NCBI GenBank assembly: GCA_963757605.1 | Contig: CAVWSF010000001.1 | Span: 806,001-870,000 of the forward strand | DNA length: 64,000 bases | Source of the DNA: JAICJC01 sp963757605 | GTDB lineage: Bacteria; Actinomycetota; Thermoleophilia; Gaiellales; JAICJC01 | Reading direction: 5' to 3' | In this document: positions 42,943 to 51,420 of the stretch, one piece after another | Numbering within the stretch: the stretch's first letter is position 1 | Layout of the letters: each line of letters starts with the position of its first letter | The notes under the pieces: generated by a model | What the model was told of the DNA's origin: nothing | What the model saw: the letters and a program-made list of their open reading frames with translations, nothing else | The model's database searches: none | Program-made: the position numbers and the translations under genes

Positions 42943-44050
42943 ATGATCACCGCCCATACCGATGTCGTCGGAAGCCTGCTGCGGCCTCCGGCCCTGCTCG
43001 CCGTCCGCGAGCGCTTCGACCGCGGCGAGGCGTCCGCCGCCGAGCTGAAGCGCGCTGAGGACCGCGCGGTCGACGCCGCCGTCGGGCTCCAGGAGGACGC
43101 CGGGATCGAGGTCGTGACCGACGGCGAGATGCGGCGGCTCTCGTTCCAGAGCGGCCTCCCCGACGCCGTCTCTGGGTTCGGCACCGTGCCGCTCGAGGCA
43201 TATCTGTGGGGCGACTGGCACGGCGACGAGGTGGGCGACCGCTCCAGCGAGCGCCCGGAGGGTCTCGGCGTGCGCGAGCCGCTGCGGCGTGTCAGGCACA
43301 TCGCCGCGGAGGACTTCACCTATCTGCGCGGGCGCGCGACCGCGATCCCGAAGGTGACGCTCACCAGCCCCAGCCTCTACGCCAACCTGTGGTCGCCGAC
43401 CCACTCACGCGAGGCCTATCCGACGCTCGACGCCTTCCTGGAGGACATCGCGGCGATCACCCGCGACGAGATCGCCGAGCTCGCCCGGCTGGGCTGCACC
43501 TACATCCAGCTCGATGCGCCGCACTACCCGCTCCTGATCGACGCGGGCACGCGCGCCTTCTACGAGTCGCAGGGCTGGTCGGTCGAGGACTGGCTCGACC
43601 GCGGCATCGAGCTCGACAACTGGGTCATGCAGGGGCACGCCAGGCGTCACGTTCGGGTTCCACCTCTGCCGCGGGAACCAGGGCAGCCGGTGGCTGGCGT
43701 CGGGCGGCTACGAGCCGATCGCCCGGCGCGTCTTCTCAGGCGTCGCCGCCCACCGGCTGCTGCTCGAGTACGACGACGAGCGGTCGGGCTCGTTCCAGCC
43801 GCTCGAGCACGTGCCCGACGACCGCATGGTGGTGCTCGGCCTCGTCACGACCAAGTCGGGGCGGCGCGAGACGCCGGACGAGCTGGAGCGGCGTGTCCGC
43901 GAGGCGGCCGCCCACGTCGACCTCGAGCGGCTCGCGATCAGCCCCCAATGCGGTTTTGCGACCTCGATCGTCGGGAATGCCGTCACGACCGACGACCAGC
44001 GTGCAAAGCTTGAGGTGCTCGCGCGAACCGCGGAGCGCATCTGGACGTAG
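42943..44050 (+). pseudogene. Cobalamin-independent methionine synthase (MetE C-terminal)-like protein, one frameshift
   Basis: The first part (ATG 42943, 'AHTDVVGSLLRPPALLAVRE', 'VVTDGEMRRLSFQSGLPDAV') and the second ('GFHLCRGNQGSRWLASGGYE', 'VVLGLVTTKSGRRETPDELE', 'ISPQCGFATSIVGNAVTTDD') form one MetE_C/UROD-like barrel of about 368 residues, with zinc-site segments 'RGNQG' and 'SPQCGF'. A single extra base near 43643, where GCCAGGCGTC should read GCCGGCGTC, breaks the frame. These short proteins are thought to transfer methyl groups to homocysteine or act on other thiols. TACACT lies seven bases before the ATG. A sequencing indel is likely, as everything else is intact. Confidence 0.8.
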
Positions 44051-44051
44051 G

Positions 44052-45341
44052 ATGAGAACGGTGGCGGCGCCCCTGGCCCCGGCGCCGCGAGTTCGTCGCA
44101 ATTCGGCCGACACCGTGACTGACGACCACCACACCCCGACCGTCCTCGTCCTCTGCCCCGGGCAGCGCGACCGCCTGAACCTGGCGGACGAGCGGATCAT
44201 GGAGCGCTTCGCCGTCCGACTGGCCGGCGAGCCGATTCGCCCGGGGTTCGACGCGAGGGGGTTCATCGACCACATGGCGCGGTTCGGACCGGCGGCCGAC
44301 GGCGTCATCGGGTCGAGCGACGCGACGGGCCACCTCGCCGCCGTGCTCGCCGAGCGCCTGGGAGTGCCGGGGCCAGGCCGGGCGGCGTTCATGCGCTGCC
44401 ACGACAAGCTCGCGTCGCGCCGAATCCAGGCCGAGGCCGTGCCCGAGGCGACGCCGGCGTTCGCCGAGGTCGACCTCGACGCGCCGGACACGGGGCCGCC
44501 GCTGCCGCTTCCCTTCTTCCTGAAGCCCGTCTCGGCGCACCTGTCCCAGCTTGCGTACAAGATCGAGTCGCCCGCCGGGTACGCGGCAGCGCTCGCCGAG
44601 GCGCGCGCCCACATCGACGCTGTCACCGCCTACGACCGCGCGCTCGAGGGGCGGACGTTCAGGACGCTCATCGCCGAGGAGCTGCTCGACGGCCTGCTCG
44701 TGACGTTCGAGGGGTTCATGTGCGGCGGCCGGATGACGCCGATCGGCGTGACCGATGCCGTGATGCACCCGAACGAGATCAGCTTCCTGCGGTTCGAGTA
44801 TCCGAGCGCCCTCCCGGCGGCGGTGCAGGCGAAGATGGCCGAGGTGGCGGCGCGGCTGATGCCGGCCCTCGGGTTCGACAGGTCGCTCTTCAACATCGAG
44901 TTTTTCGTCCGGCCGGACGGCTCGGTGACGATCGTCGAGGTGAACGGGCGGATGGCGTCGCAGTTCGCACCGCTCGTCAAGGCCGTGCACGGCGTCTCCA
45001 CGTACGAGCTTCAGCTCGAGATCGCGAGCGGCGGGACGCCCCACCTGCCGCCGCCGCGCGGGGACATGGTGGCGGCGAGCTTCCTGATGCGGACGTACGA
45101 GGACGCGATCGTCCGCTCGGTGCCCGACCCCACGACCGTCCTCGAGCGTTTCGGGCACGCCCACGTCGAGGTGCTCGTCCGCGCGGGGCAGCGGCTGTCC
45201 GAGAACGACGACGACGTGGTGAGCCACCGGCTCGCCGTGATCGCGCTCGCCGGGCCCGACCGCGCGTCGGTGCTTCACCGCTACGACGAGGCGCTCGCCC
45301 TGATGCCCTTCGAGCTCGATCCGCTGCCGGCGCGCGTCTAG
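44052..45341 (+). CDS. ATP-grasp ligase
   Basis: 429 residues (fewer if GTG 44061, with TAGGAT seven bases upstream, is the true start). ATP-grasp features: 'RAAFMRCHDKLASRRIQAEA', the lysine strand 'LPFFLKPVSAHLSQLAYKIE', 'FRTLIAEELLDGLLVTFEGF', and the metal-binding 'NIEFFVRPDGSVTIVEVNGR' with the Glu…Asn pair. Such enzymes ligate a carboxylate to an amine or thiol through an acyl phosphate. The C-terminal part ('FGHAHVEVLVRAGQRLSEND') resembles biotin-carboxylase-like ligases. It begins one base after the MetE-like stop and probably acts in the same pathway. Substrate unknown. Confidence 0.85.
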   Translation: MRTVAAPLAPAPRVRRNSADTVTDDHHTPTVLVLCPGQRDRLNLADERIMERFAVRLAGEPIRPGFDARGFIDHMARFGPAADGVIGSSDATGHLAAVLAERLGVPGPGRAAFMRCHDKLASRRIQAEAVPEATPAFAEVDLDAPDTGPPLPLPFFLKPVSAHLSQLAYKIESPAGYAAALAEARAHIDAVTAYDRALEGRTFRTLIAEELLDGLLVTFEGFMCGGRMTPIGVTDAVMHPNEISFLRFEYPSALPAAVQAKMAEVAARLMPALGFDRSLFNIEFFVRPDGSVTIVEVNGRMASQFAPLVKAVHGVSTYELQLEIASGGTPHLPPPRGDMVAASFLMRTYEDAIVRSVPDPTTVLERFGHAHVEVLVRAGQRLSENDDDVVSHRLAVIALAGPDRASVLHRYDEALALMPFELDPLPARV

Positions 45342-45380
45342 GGTGCGCCCCGCGCCCGCCGACCGGCGGGCTCAGGCGTG

Positions 45381-45596
45381 TCAGCCGTGGCCGTCGAAGC
45401 CGACGGAGACGACCCGCCCATCCTCGACGACGGTCGGCACCGTCCGCGTGCCGTCGGTGTAGCGGATGAGCTCGGCGCGGGCGGCCGGATCGGCCTTGGC
45501 GTCGAGCTCCTCCCACTCCACGCCCTGTGAGCGGAACCGATCGCGCTGCTCCTCGCACCACGGGCAGCCCGGCTTCATGTACATGACGAGGGTCAT
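45381..45596 (-). CDS. Glutaredoxin-like protein
   Basis: 71 residues with the redox motif CPWC at residues 11–14 ('MKPGCPWCEEQRDRFR'), the cis-proline 'TVPTVVEDG', and a C-terminal 'VGFDGHG'. It is NrdH/mycoredoxin-sized and cytosolic; it probably reduces disulfides with mycothiol or another thiol or with thioredoxin reductase. The ATG shares ATGA with the stop of the upstream dehydrogenase gene, so they are co-translated. Confidence 0.85.
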   Translation of the reverse strand: MTLVMYMKPGCPWCEEQRDRFRSQGVEWEELDAKADPAARAELIRYTDGTRTVPTVVEDGRVVSVGFDGHG

Positions 45597-46471
45597 GCCG
45601 GCTGCCCCGACGTGCGCTTGGGGATGCGGGCGACGGCGCTCACGTCCTCGTCGCCGTGGCCCGCCGCCATCAGCTCGTCCTCCTGGGCCGCGACCGTCTC
45701 GCTGACCGCCATCGGCAGGCCCTCGCGAGCGGCCTCGTCGAGCGCGATCCCGAGATCCTTGCGGTGGAGCGCCAGCTTGAACCCGAGCGGGTAGGCGTCG
45801 GCGACCATGTTGCCGGCCCGGTTGGTGAGCACCCACGAGGCCGCGGCGCCCGCCGAGAGCGCCTCGAGCAGCTCCGGGATCGGGAGCCCGGCCGCCTGCG
45901 CGAGCGCGATCCCCTCCCCGACGCTCGCGTACGTGCCGGCGATCATCACCTGGTTCACGGCCTTGGCCGTCTGGCCGGCGCCGCTCGGGCCGAGGTGGGT
46001 GATGCGGCTGCCGAAGGCGTTCAGGATCTCCCCGGCGCGGGCGAAGTCGGCGTCGCTCCCGCCGCAGAAGATGGTCAGCGTCCCCTTCTCGGCGCCCTCC
46101 GACCCGCCCGAGACCGGCGCGTCGACCATCCCGATCCCGCGCTCGCCAAGCCGGGCGGCGATCTCGGCGGTCGTCGACGGCGACACGGTGGAGCAGTCCA
46201 CGACGAGGCCGCCGCTCGCGAGGCCCTCGGCGACGCCGCCGGGGCCGAGCAGCACCTGCTCGAGGTCGGGCGTGTCGGAGACGCAGGTCAGGACCGCATC
46301 GGCGCCCTGCGCCGCCTCGGCCGGCGAGGCCGCCCGTGCGGCGCCGAGCGCGGCCAGCGGCTCCTCACGCTCGCGGGTGCGGTTGTGCACCGTCACCTTG
46401 TGCCCGGCCTCGATCAAGTGCCGCGCCATGGGACCGCCCATCGTCCCCAGTCCGATCACCGCGACGCGCAT
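45593..46471 (-). CDS. 3-hydroxyisobutyrate dehydrogenase / tartronate-semialdehyde-reductase-family protein
   Basis: 292 residues. N-terminal 'VAVIGLGTMGGPMARHLIEA' binds NAD(P); 'DAPVSGGSEGAEKGTLTIFC' is the substrate-phosphonate loop; the catalytic lysine is in 'SGAGQTAKAVNQVMIAGTYA'. The family reduces or oxidises beta-hydroxyacids (3-hydroxyisobutyrate, tartronate semialdehyde, succinic semialdehyde). ATG 46471 is preceded by TAGGCT six bases away. It overlaps the glutaredoxin gene by 4 nt. With the glcD-like gene it could serve glyoxylate/glycerate metabolism (inference). Confidence 0.9.
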   Translation of the reverse strand: MRVAVIGLGTMGGPMARHLIEAGHKVTVHNRTREREEPLAALGAARAASPAEAAQGADAVLTCVSDTPDLEQVLLGPGGVAEGLASGGLVVDCSTVSPSTTAEIAARLGERGIGMVDAPVSGGSEGAEKGTLTIFCGGSDADFARAGEILNAFGSRITHLGPSGAGQTAKAVNQVMIAGTYASVGEGIALAQAAGLPIPELLEALSAGAAASWVLTNRAGNMVADAYPLGFKLALHRKDLGIALDEAAREGLPMAVSETVAAQEDELMAAGHGDEDVSAVARIPKRTSGQPA

Positions 46472-46998
46472 GCCGGGAGCCTACCCCGATGAAAAACCGG
46501 GGTCAGGCACAAATTTTCACGAGCGGTTCTGATAACGCTCACGAGGAGGAAGACACCGACCAACGCGACCCAGACCGCGACGGCCCACTCGAGCGAGTGC
46601 GACTGATCCTGTCGGCTACAGGGCGTGTTCGGCCCCTGCTCCTGGTAGCCCAGGTAGGTCGTGACGATCGCGTAGAGGCCGAGCGACGCTGGACCGAGCA
46701 GCGCCATGACGACTCCTCCCACCCGCGGCGAGACGACCCGGCCGTAGCGAAAGATCGCCGCGATCACGACGGCCAGCGCGGCCGTCCCGATCAGCGTCGC
46801 GACCACCGCCGGCAGGTATGCAGAGATCGGCGGCGTGTCGAAGTGGGGGTCGCCATCGCTGCAGATGATCGGGATCGCGCCGCCCGCCGCGAGGGTGATG
46901 AGCATCGCGAACGCGCCGATCAGTACCGAAACCGCTGAAAGGGCCACGGCCAGCAGGTGCCATCCGACGACTGGGGCGATCCGGGTAACGCGTGACAT
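46456..46998 (-). CDS. Hypothetical membrane protein with four helices
   Basis: 180 residues; four hydrophobic segments: 'LLAVALSAVSVLIGAFAMLI', 'LPAVVATLIGTAALAVVIAA', 'VVMALLGPASLGLYAIVTTY' and 'WAVAVWVALVGVFLLVSVI'. A loop has two cysteines ('PIICSDGD', 'NTPCSRQD') that could pair outside the cell. No family recognised. The final 25 residues read through the palindrome at 46490–46519; a stop TGA lies there one base out of frame, so the natural C-terminus may be just after 'LLVSVIRTAR' if there is an indel. Confidence 0.6.
   Translation of the reverse strand: MSRVTRIAPVVGWHLLAVALSAVSVLIGAFAMLITLAAGGAIPIICSDGDPHFDTPPISAYLPAVVATLIGTAALAVVIAAIFRYGRVVSPRVGGVVMALLGPASLGLYAIVTTYLGYQEQGPNTPCSRQDQSHSLEWAVAVWVALVGVFLLVSVIRTARENLCLTPVFHRGRLPACASR
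46490..46519. repeat. Palindromic unit TGAAAA…TTTTCA
   Basis: Six-base arms TGAAAA and TTTTCA flank a core with GGGGTCAGGCAC. It lies at the end of the four-helix membrane protein gene, 19 bp upstream of the dehydrogenase start. It belongs to the same family as 47047–47077 (GGGGTCTGACCCC core) and shares TCAGGCAC with 20776–20808. Confidence 0.6.
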
Positions 46999-47046
46999 CT
47001 CACCCCGGTGATCGGCCCGCCATGGCCGCAGTCGCGTTACGCCGGC

Positions 47047-47077
47047 TGAAAAATTGGGGTCTGACCCCGTCTTTTCA
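47047..47077. repeat. Palindromic unit TGAAAA–GGGGTCTGACCCC–TTTTCA
   Basis: The most regular of three units: outer arms TGAAAA/TTTTCA, a 3×3 internal loop, and an inner GGGGTC-T-GACCCC palindrome. The right arm contains the TGA stop of the PilZ gene, so the hairpin starts exactly at translation termination. As RNA it would be a hairpin without a U-tract, arguing for a REP-like unit or a weak terminator. Confidence 0.65.
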
Positions 47078-47767
47078 CTCGCCGGCCCGCTCGCGGCGCT
47101 CCTGCTCCAACGCGCGGCGCAGGATGCTCGAGCGGGTGATCCGGTCGAGGCCGTCGAACGCCAGCGTGACGACATGCGAGCCGCGCGCGTCGCGCTGGAC
47201 GTCGGCCACCACCGCCTCGGCGTCGATCCGGAACCCGAGGCCGGCGTCCTCCATCTCCACGTGCAGGCGCTCGCCGGCGCACAGCGATCGGCGGGTGATC
47301 ACCTGGACGTCGTCGGCGGAGAGCTGGAGCGCGTGCCCGGGGAAGGCGTTCGGCTCGCCGTCGAGGCGGCACATGACCGGCTCCCACACCGTCATCCGCA
47401 CGTGCGCGTGGCGGCCGGCGTTCACCTGCTCCTGCTCGAAGACGGCCTTGAACATGCGCTGCTCGGTCGCCAGGTCGAGCTCGGCGAACTCCAGCCCGTA
47501 GCGGCGCATGCCGTCGTGCAAGAGCTCGGCGTGGGCCACGTGGCCCTCGAGCTTGAACGGCGTCCCGTCCGGCACCTGGAACGCGAGCCGCACCAGGTCG
47601 CCCGCGCGCAGCACCCGGTCCGAGACGACGCAGACGCCGCCGGCCGAGAGGTCGACCGACCGCACCATCATCAGGCTCGCCGAGCCGTCGGCGGCCACCG
47701 CCAGGCAGCGCACCGGCAGCCGGACCATGACCCGGAAGAGCTCACGCCGTTCTGCGTCCACCCTCAC
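47075..47767 (-). CDS. Tandem PilZ-domain cyclic-di-GMP-binding protein
   Basis: 230 residues with two PilZ-like beta-barrels. The first has the RxxxR switch in 'RRELFRVMVRLPVRCL' and the (D/N)xSxxG motif in 'VRSVDLSAGGVCVV', both needed for cyclic-di-GMP binding; the second ('RAHVRMTVWEPV'-like start near 120, 'ALQLSADDVQVITRRSL') lacks the glycine and is probably structural. It is a likely c-di-GMP effector for motility or surface behaviour, and the window's diguanylate cyclase supplies a cognate signal in principle. The start is GTG 47767 or GTG 47761. Confidence 0.85.
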   Translation of the reverse strand: MRVDAERRELFRVMVRLPVRCLAVAADGSASLMMVRSVDLSAGGVCVVSDRVLRAGDLVRLAFQVPDGTPFKLEGHVAHAELLHDGMRRYGLEFAELDLATEQRMFKAVFEQEQVNAGRHAHVRMTVWEPVMCRLDGEPNAFPGHALQLSADDVQVITRRSLCAGERLHVEMEDAGLGFRIDAEAVVADVQRDARGSHVVTLAFDGLDRITRSSILRRALEQERRERAGE

Positions 47768-47804
47768 AACATCGGCCGGTCGGCCGGGGCGGTTGAGATC
47801 CGGC

Positions 47805-49436
47805 CTATTCCTCGCCCATGAACGGGTAGCGGTAGTCGGTCGGCGGCACGAACGTCTCCTTGATCGTCCGCGCGCTGACCCACCGGATCAGGTTCCACAT
47901 CGACCCGGCCTTGTCGTTCGTCCCCGAGGCCCGCGCGCCGCCGAACGGCTGCTGGCCGACGACCGCGCCGGTCGGCTTGTCGTTCACGTAGAAGTTGCCG
48001 GCCGCGTTTCGCAGGGCATTGGCCGCGTGCTCGATCCGGCGCCGGTCGGTCGCGAAGACGGCACCCGTGAGCGCGTAGGGCGACGTCGCGTCGACCAGCT
48101 CGAGCGTGTCGTCGACCCGCTTCTCGTCGTAGACGAACGCCGTGACGACGGGGCCGAAGAGCTCGCGCCGCATGAGGTCGAATCCGGGGTCGGAGGTCTC
48201 GACGACCGTGGGCGACACGAAGTAGCCCGTGGAATCGTCGGTCTCGCCGCCCACGACAAGCTTGGCGTCGCCGGAGCCGGACGCCATCTCGACCGCCTCC
48301 TTCTGGGTCGTGAACGACGCCTTGTCGATCACGGCGCCCATGAAGTTGCGGAAGTCGCGCACGTCGCCCATCCGGATCTCCGAGACCTGCTCGGCCAGCG
48401 CCTCGCGCATCTGAGGCCACAGGTTGGAGGGCGCATAGACCCGTGAGGCCGCAGAGCACTTCTGCCCCTGGTACTCGAAGCCGCCGCGCACCACCGCGGT
48501 GACGACCGCTGCCGGATCGGCGGAGGGGTCGGCGAAGATGAAGTCCTTCCCGCCGGTCTCGCCGACCAGCCGCGGATAGGTGCGGTAGCGGTCGATGTTC
48601 CCGCCGACCGTGCGCCACATGCCCTGGAAGACAGAGGTCGATCCGGTGAAGTGGACGCCGGCCAGGTCGGGATGCTGGAGCACCGGGTCGCCGATGTCGC
48701 GGCCCGAGCCCAGCACCATGTTGATGACGCCCGGCGGCAGGCCTGCCTCCTCGTAGATCTTCATCAGGAAGTGGGAGGAGTAGACGGCCGTCGAAGCCGG
48801 CTTGAAGACGACGGTGTTCCCCATGATCGCCGGCGCCGTCGGCAGGTTGCCGGCGATCGCGGTGAAGTTGAACGGCGCGACGGCGAACACGAAGCCCTCG
48901 AGCGGGCGGTACTCGATCCGGTTCCACATGCCCCGCGACGATGTCGGCTGCTCGCTCATCAGCCGGTGCATGTACGAGACGTTCCAGCGCCAGAAGTCGG
49001 CCAGCTCGCAGGCCGCGTCGATCTCGGCCTGGAACGCGGTCTTGGACTGCCCGAGCATCGTCGCGGCGTTCAGCGTGTCGCGCCAGGGCCCGGTGAGGAG
49101 CTCGGCTGCGCGCAGGAAGACCGCCGCCCGCGCCTCCCACGACATCGCGGCCCACTCGCGCCGCGCCTCCGCGGCCGCCGCGATCGCGCGGGCGACCTCC
49201 GCCTCGCCGCCCTGGTGGTACTGGCCGAGAACGTGCTGGTGGTCGTGCGGCATGACGACGTCGGCGGTGCGGCCGGTGCGCACCTCCTCGCCGCCGATCA
49301 CCATCGGGATCTCGACCTGGCGGCCCGACATCTCGTCGAGCGTCGCCTTGAGGCTCGCGCGCTCGGGCGACCCGGGCGCGTACTCACGTACGGGCTCGTT
49401 GCCCGGCTCGGGAAGGGTGAAGACTCCTGTGCTCAT
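47805..49436 (-). CDS. pruA: L-glutamate gamma-semialdehyde dehydrogenase (P5C dehydrogenase)
   Basis: 543 residues, the full length of monofunctional P5C dehydrogenase. Catalytic Glu is in 'PRLVGETGGKDFIF' and the nucleophile Cys in 'FEYQGQKCSAASRVY'; 'APFNFTAIAGNLPTAPAIMG' and 'GVHFTGSTSVFQGMWR' are the NAD-site signatures and 'QQPFGGARASGTNDKAGS' the C-terminal family motif. It converts glutamate semialdehyde to glutamate with NAD, the second step of proline catabolism; proline dehydrogenase is not adjacent. ATG 49436 has TAGGCT seven bases upstream. The gap 49437–49627 shows no gene. Confidence 0.94.
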   Translation of the reverse strand: MSTGVFTLPEPGNEPVREYAPGSPERASLKATLDEMSGRQVEIPMVIGGEEVRTGRTADVVMPHDHQHVLGQYHQGGEAEVARAIAAAAEARREWAAMSWEARAAVFLRAAELLTGPWRDTLNAATMLGQSKTAFQAEIDAACELADFWRWNVSYMHRLMSEQPTSSRGMWNRIEYRPLEGFVFAVAPFNFTAIAGNLPTAPAIMGNTVVFKPASTAVYSSHFLMKIYEEAGLPPGVINMVLGSGRDIGDPVLQHPDLAGVHFTGSTSVFQGMWRTVGGNIDRYRTYPRLVGETGGKDFIFADPSADPAAVVTAVVRGGFEYQGQKCSAASRVYAPSNLWPQMREALAEQVSEIRMGDVRDFRNFMGAVIDKASFTTQKEAVEMASGSGDAKLVVGGETDDSTGYFVSPTVVETSDPGFDLMRRELFGPVVTAFVYDEKRVDDTLELVDATSPYALTGAVFATDRRRIEHAANALRNAAGNFYVNDKPTGAVVGQQPFGGARASGTNDKAGSMWNLIRWVSARTIKETFVPPTDYRYPFMGEE

Positions 49437-49627
49437 GCCGCCAAGCCTACCTCCGAGGCGGGGGCGCGGCGCGCGGCTATCCTCGGCGCGCCGACGGGGT
49501 ACACGTGCGTGCCCCGATCGACGCCTTGCATCGGCGGTAGATACCGATCCGTGGACTCGGCCCGCTCACAGCCGCGAGCGCCGGACGGTCAGGAGTCAAG
49601 CTGCTTCCCTGGAGCGGCGACTTGGAG

Positions 49628-50029
49628 TTACGCGCCGGCCGGCGTCTCGGACGGCAGCGTCAGGAGGTCGCGGATCGACACGATCCCGACCAGCTTCCCG
49701 CCGTCCACGACGGGCACGTGCCGGTAGCCGCCGTGCACCATCATCGCCGCCGCCATGCCGATCGTGGCGTCGGGCGGCACCGTGTCGGGATCGGCGGTCA
49801 TCCACTGGGCGACCGTCCCCTCGATGCTCCCGCGCCCGGCCGCGCGCAGCACGTCGCGCTCGGTCATGATGCCGGCCAGGTGATCGCCGTCGACGACGAG
49901 GATCGCGCCGACGCGTCGGTCGGCCATGCGGTGGGCGGCATCTGCCAGCGTGTCGGTCGGCGCCGCGACCAGGAGGCGTCCCGACATCACGGCCGACACC
50001 AGCTCGTTCTCGGACCGGCTGTAGGGCAT
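49628..50029 (-). CDS. CBS-domain-pair protein
   Basis: 133 residues composed almost wholly of two CBS motifs: 'TLADAAHRMADRRVGAILVV' with 'LAGIMTERDVLRA', then 'TIGMAAAMMVHGGYRHVPVV' with 'KLVGIVSIRDLLTL'. It forms a Bateman module binding adenine nucleotides; in actinobacteria stand-alone pairs such as hypoxic response protein 1 are common. ATG 50029 is preceded by TAAGAT nine bases away and faces the siroheme gene across 32 bp. Confidence 0.9.
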   Translation of the reverse strand: MPYSRSENELVSAVMSGRLLVAAPTDTLADAAHRMADRRVGAILVVDGDHLAGIMTERDVLRAAGRGSIEGTVAQWMTADPDTVPPDATIGMAAAMMVHGGYRHVPVVDGGKLVGIVSIRDLLTLPSETPAGA

Positions 50030-50061
50030 GGGCGGTCGATCTTACCCACTACCATCCCGGC

Positions 50062-50808
50062 ATGCCCGCTCAGGCCTACCGGGGAAAGCCGTGCGTCTGC
50101 CAGCACCGGCTCGAGCTGTGCGACCAGCGCTGCGTCGCCGACATGCTCGACACCACCTTCTACATCGCCTGCCTCAGGCTCACCGGCCGGCGCTGCCTGG
50201 TGGTCGGGGCCGGGGATGTCGGGCTCGAGAAGATCGAGGGGCTCCTGGCCTGCGACGCCGAGGCGCACGTGATCGCCCCGGAGGCCTGCGACGGCGTGCG
50301 GGCGCTCGCCGAGGCGGGTGACGTCGAGTGGACGGAGCGCTCGTTCGCCCCCGGCGACCTCGAGGGCCACTTCCTCGCGATCGCCGCGACGGCCAGCACT
50401 GAGACGAACATCGCCGTCTTCGAGGAGGCCGAGCGGCGCGCGATGCTGTGCAACGTCGTCGACGTCCCGCCGCTCTGCAGCTTCATCCTCCCGGCCATCG
50501 TCCGCGCGGGCCCGATCGCCATCGCGATCTCGACGGCCGGGGCGAGCCCGGCGCTCGCAAAGCGGATGAAGCGCGAGATCGGCGAGCTCTACGGCCCGGA
50601 GCACGCCGAGCTGGCCGCGATCCTGAACGACGCCCGCGGCTGGGCCAAGGCGACGCTCCCGACGTTCGCCCACCGGCGCGACTTCTTCGAGGCGATCGTG
50701 AACGGCGACCCCGATCCGATCGAGCTCCTGCGGGCGGGCGACCGGAACGGCGTCGAGCGCCTCGTGGCGGACCGTCAGGCCGCCGCCGAGCGGGCGACAG
50801 CGGCCTAG
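50062..50808 (+). CDS. Precorrin-2 dehydrogenase/sirohydrochlorin ferrochelatase-like (CysG N-terminal/Met8p)
   Basis: 248 residues. After a cysteine-rich leader ('GKPCVCQHRLELCDQRC') comes the NAD motif 'CLVVGAGDVGLEKIEGLLA' and 'LCNVVDVPPLCSFILPAIVR' with 'IAISTAGASPALAKRMKREI', all diagnostic of CysG-B/Met8p. It oxidises precorrin-2 to sirohydrochlorin for siroheme or cobalamin synthesis. The leader with five cysteines is unusual and might bind a metal. ATG 50062 has TACCAT six bases upstream. The stop abuts the next gene's ATG without a gap. Confidence 0.88.
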   Translation: MPAQAYRGKPCVCQHRLELCDQRCVADMLDTTFYIACLRLTGRRCLVVGAGDVGLEKIEGLLACDAEAHVIAPEACDGVRALAEAGDVEWTERSFAPGDLEGHFLAIAATASTETNIAVFEEAERRAMLCNVVDVPPLCSFILPAIVRAGPIAIAISTAGASPALAKRMKREIGELYGPEHAELAAILNDARGWAKATLPTFAHRRDFFEAIVNGDPDPIELLRAGDRNGVERLVADRQAAAERATAA

Positions 50809-51411
50809 ATGTTCTGCCACCAATGCGGGTCAGAGCTCGCGAGCGACGCGCGGTTCTGCGCCAATTGCGGCGCCTCGGTCGCCGCTCCACCCGAGAGCCC
50901 GGACGAGGCGCCCAAGCCGCGGTTCGACCCGTACGACCCGCTCGGCAGCGAAGGCATGAGCCCGCCGCCGACCCCCGATACGACCCGACCCGATGCGACC
51001 CCCGGCCGGCCGGCGTTCATGCGCGACCTGCCGGCGCCGGTCAGGCTGTCATCGGCCTGGCGCCGGCTCGGCGGGCACCTCCTCGACGGGCTGCTTATCC
51101 TCCTTACGCTCCTCATCGGCTGGCTCGTGTGGAGCATCATCGTGTGGGGTCGTGGACAGACCCCGGCCAAGCAGCTCCTGGGGATGCGGGTGCTGAGCCG
51201 GGAGACGCTCACGTCCGCCCGCCGCGGTCGGATGTTCGCGCGCGAGATCCCTTGCAAGTGGATCATCGAGCTCTTCGCCAGCATCACGATCGTCGGGTTC
51301 GTCGTCTACTTCTGGCTGCTGTGGGACAACGCGCGCCAGGAGCTGTGGGACAAGATGGTCGAGACGATCGTCGTCAACGACCCGGAGAACGTGCTCGACC
51401 CGCGTCGCTGA
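50809..51411 (+). CDS. Zinc-ribbon RDD-family membrane protein
   Basis: 200 residues. The N-terminus is a double CxxC zinc ribbon ('MFCHQCGSELASDARFCANC'), followed by a Pro-rich linker and an RDD domain from about 75 ('AWRRLGGHLLDGLLILLTLL', 'QTPAKQLLGMRVLSRETLTS') with two or three membrane helices. Function of RDD proteins is mostly unknown; some are Na+/H+ antiporters. It starts immediately after the siroheme-gene stop (TAGATG), so they are co-translated. It ends 9 bp before the convergent helicase gene. Confidence 0.85.
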   Translation: MFCHQCGSELASDARFCANCGASVAAPPESPDEAPKPRFDPYDPLGSEGMSPPPTPDTTRPDATPGRPAFMRDLPAPVRLSSAWRRLGGHLLDGLLILLTLLIGWLVWSIIVWGRGQTPAKQLLGMRVLSRETLTSARRGRMFAREIPCKWIIELFASITIVGFVVYFWLLWDNARQELWDKMVETIVVNDPENVLDPRR

Positions 51412-51420
51412 GGAGCGCCG

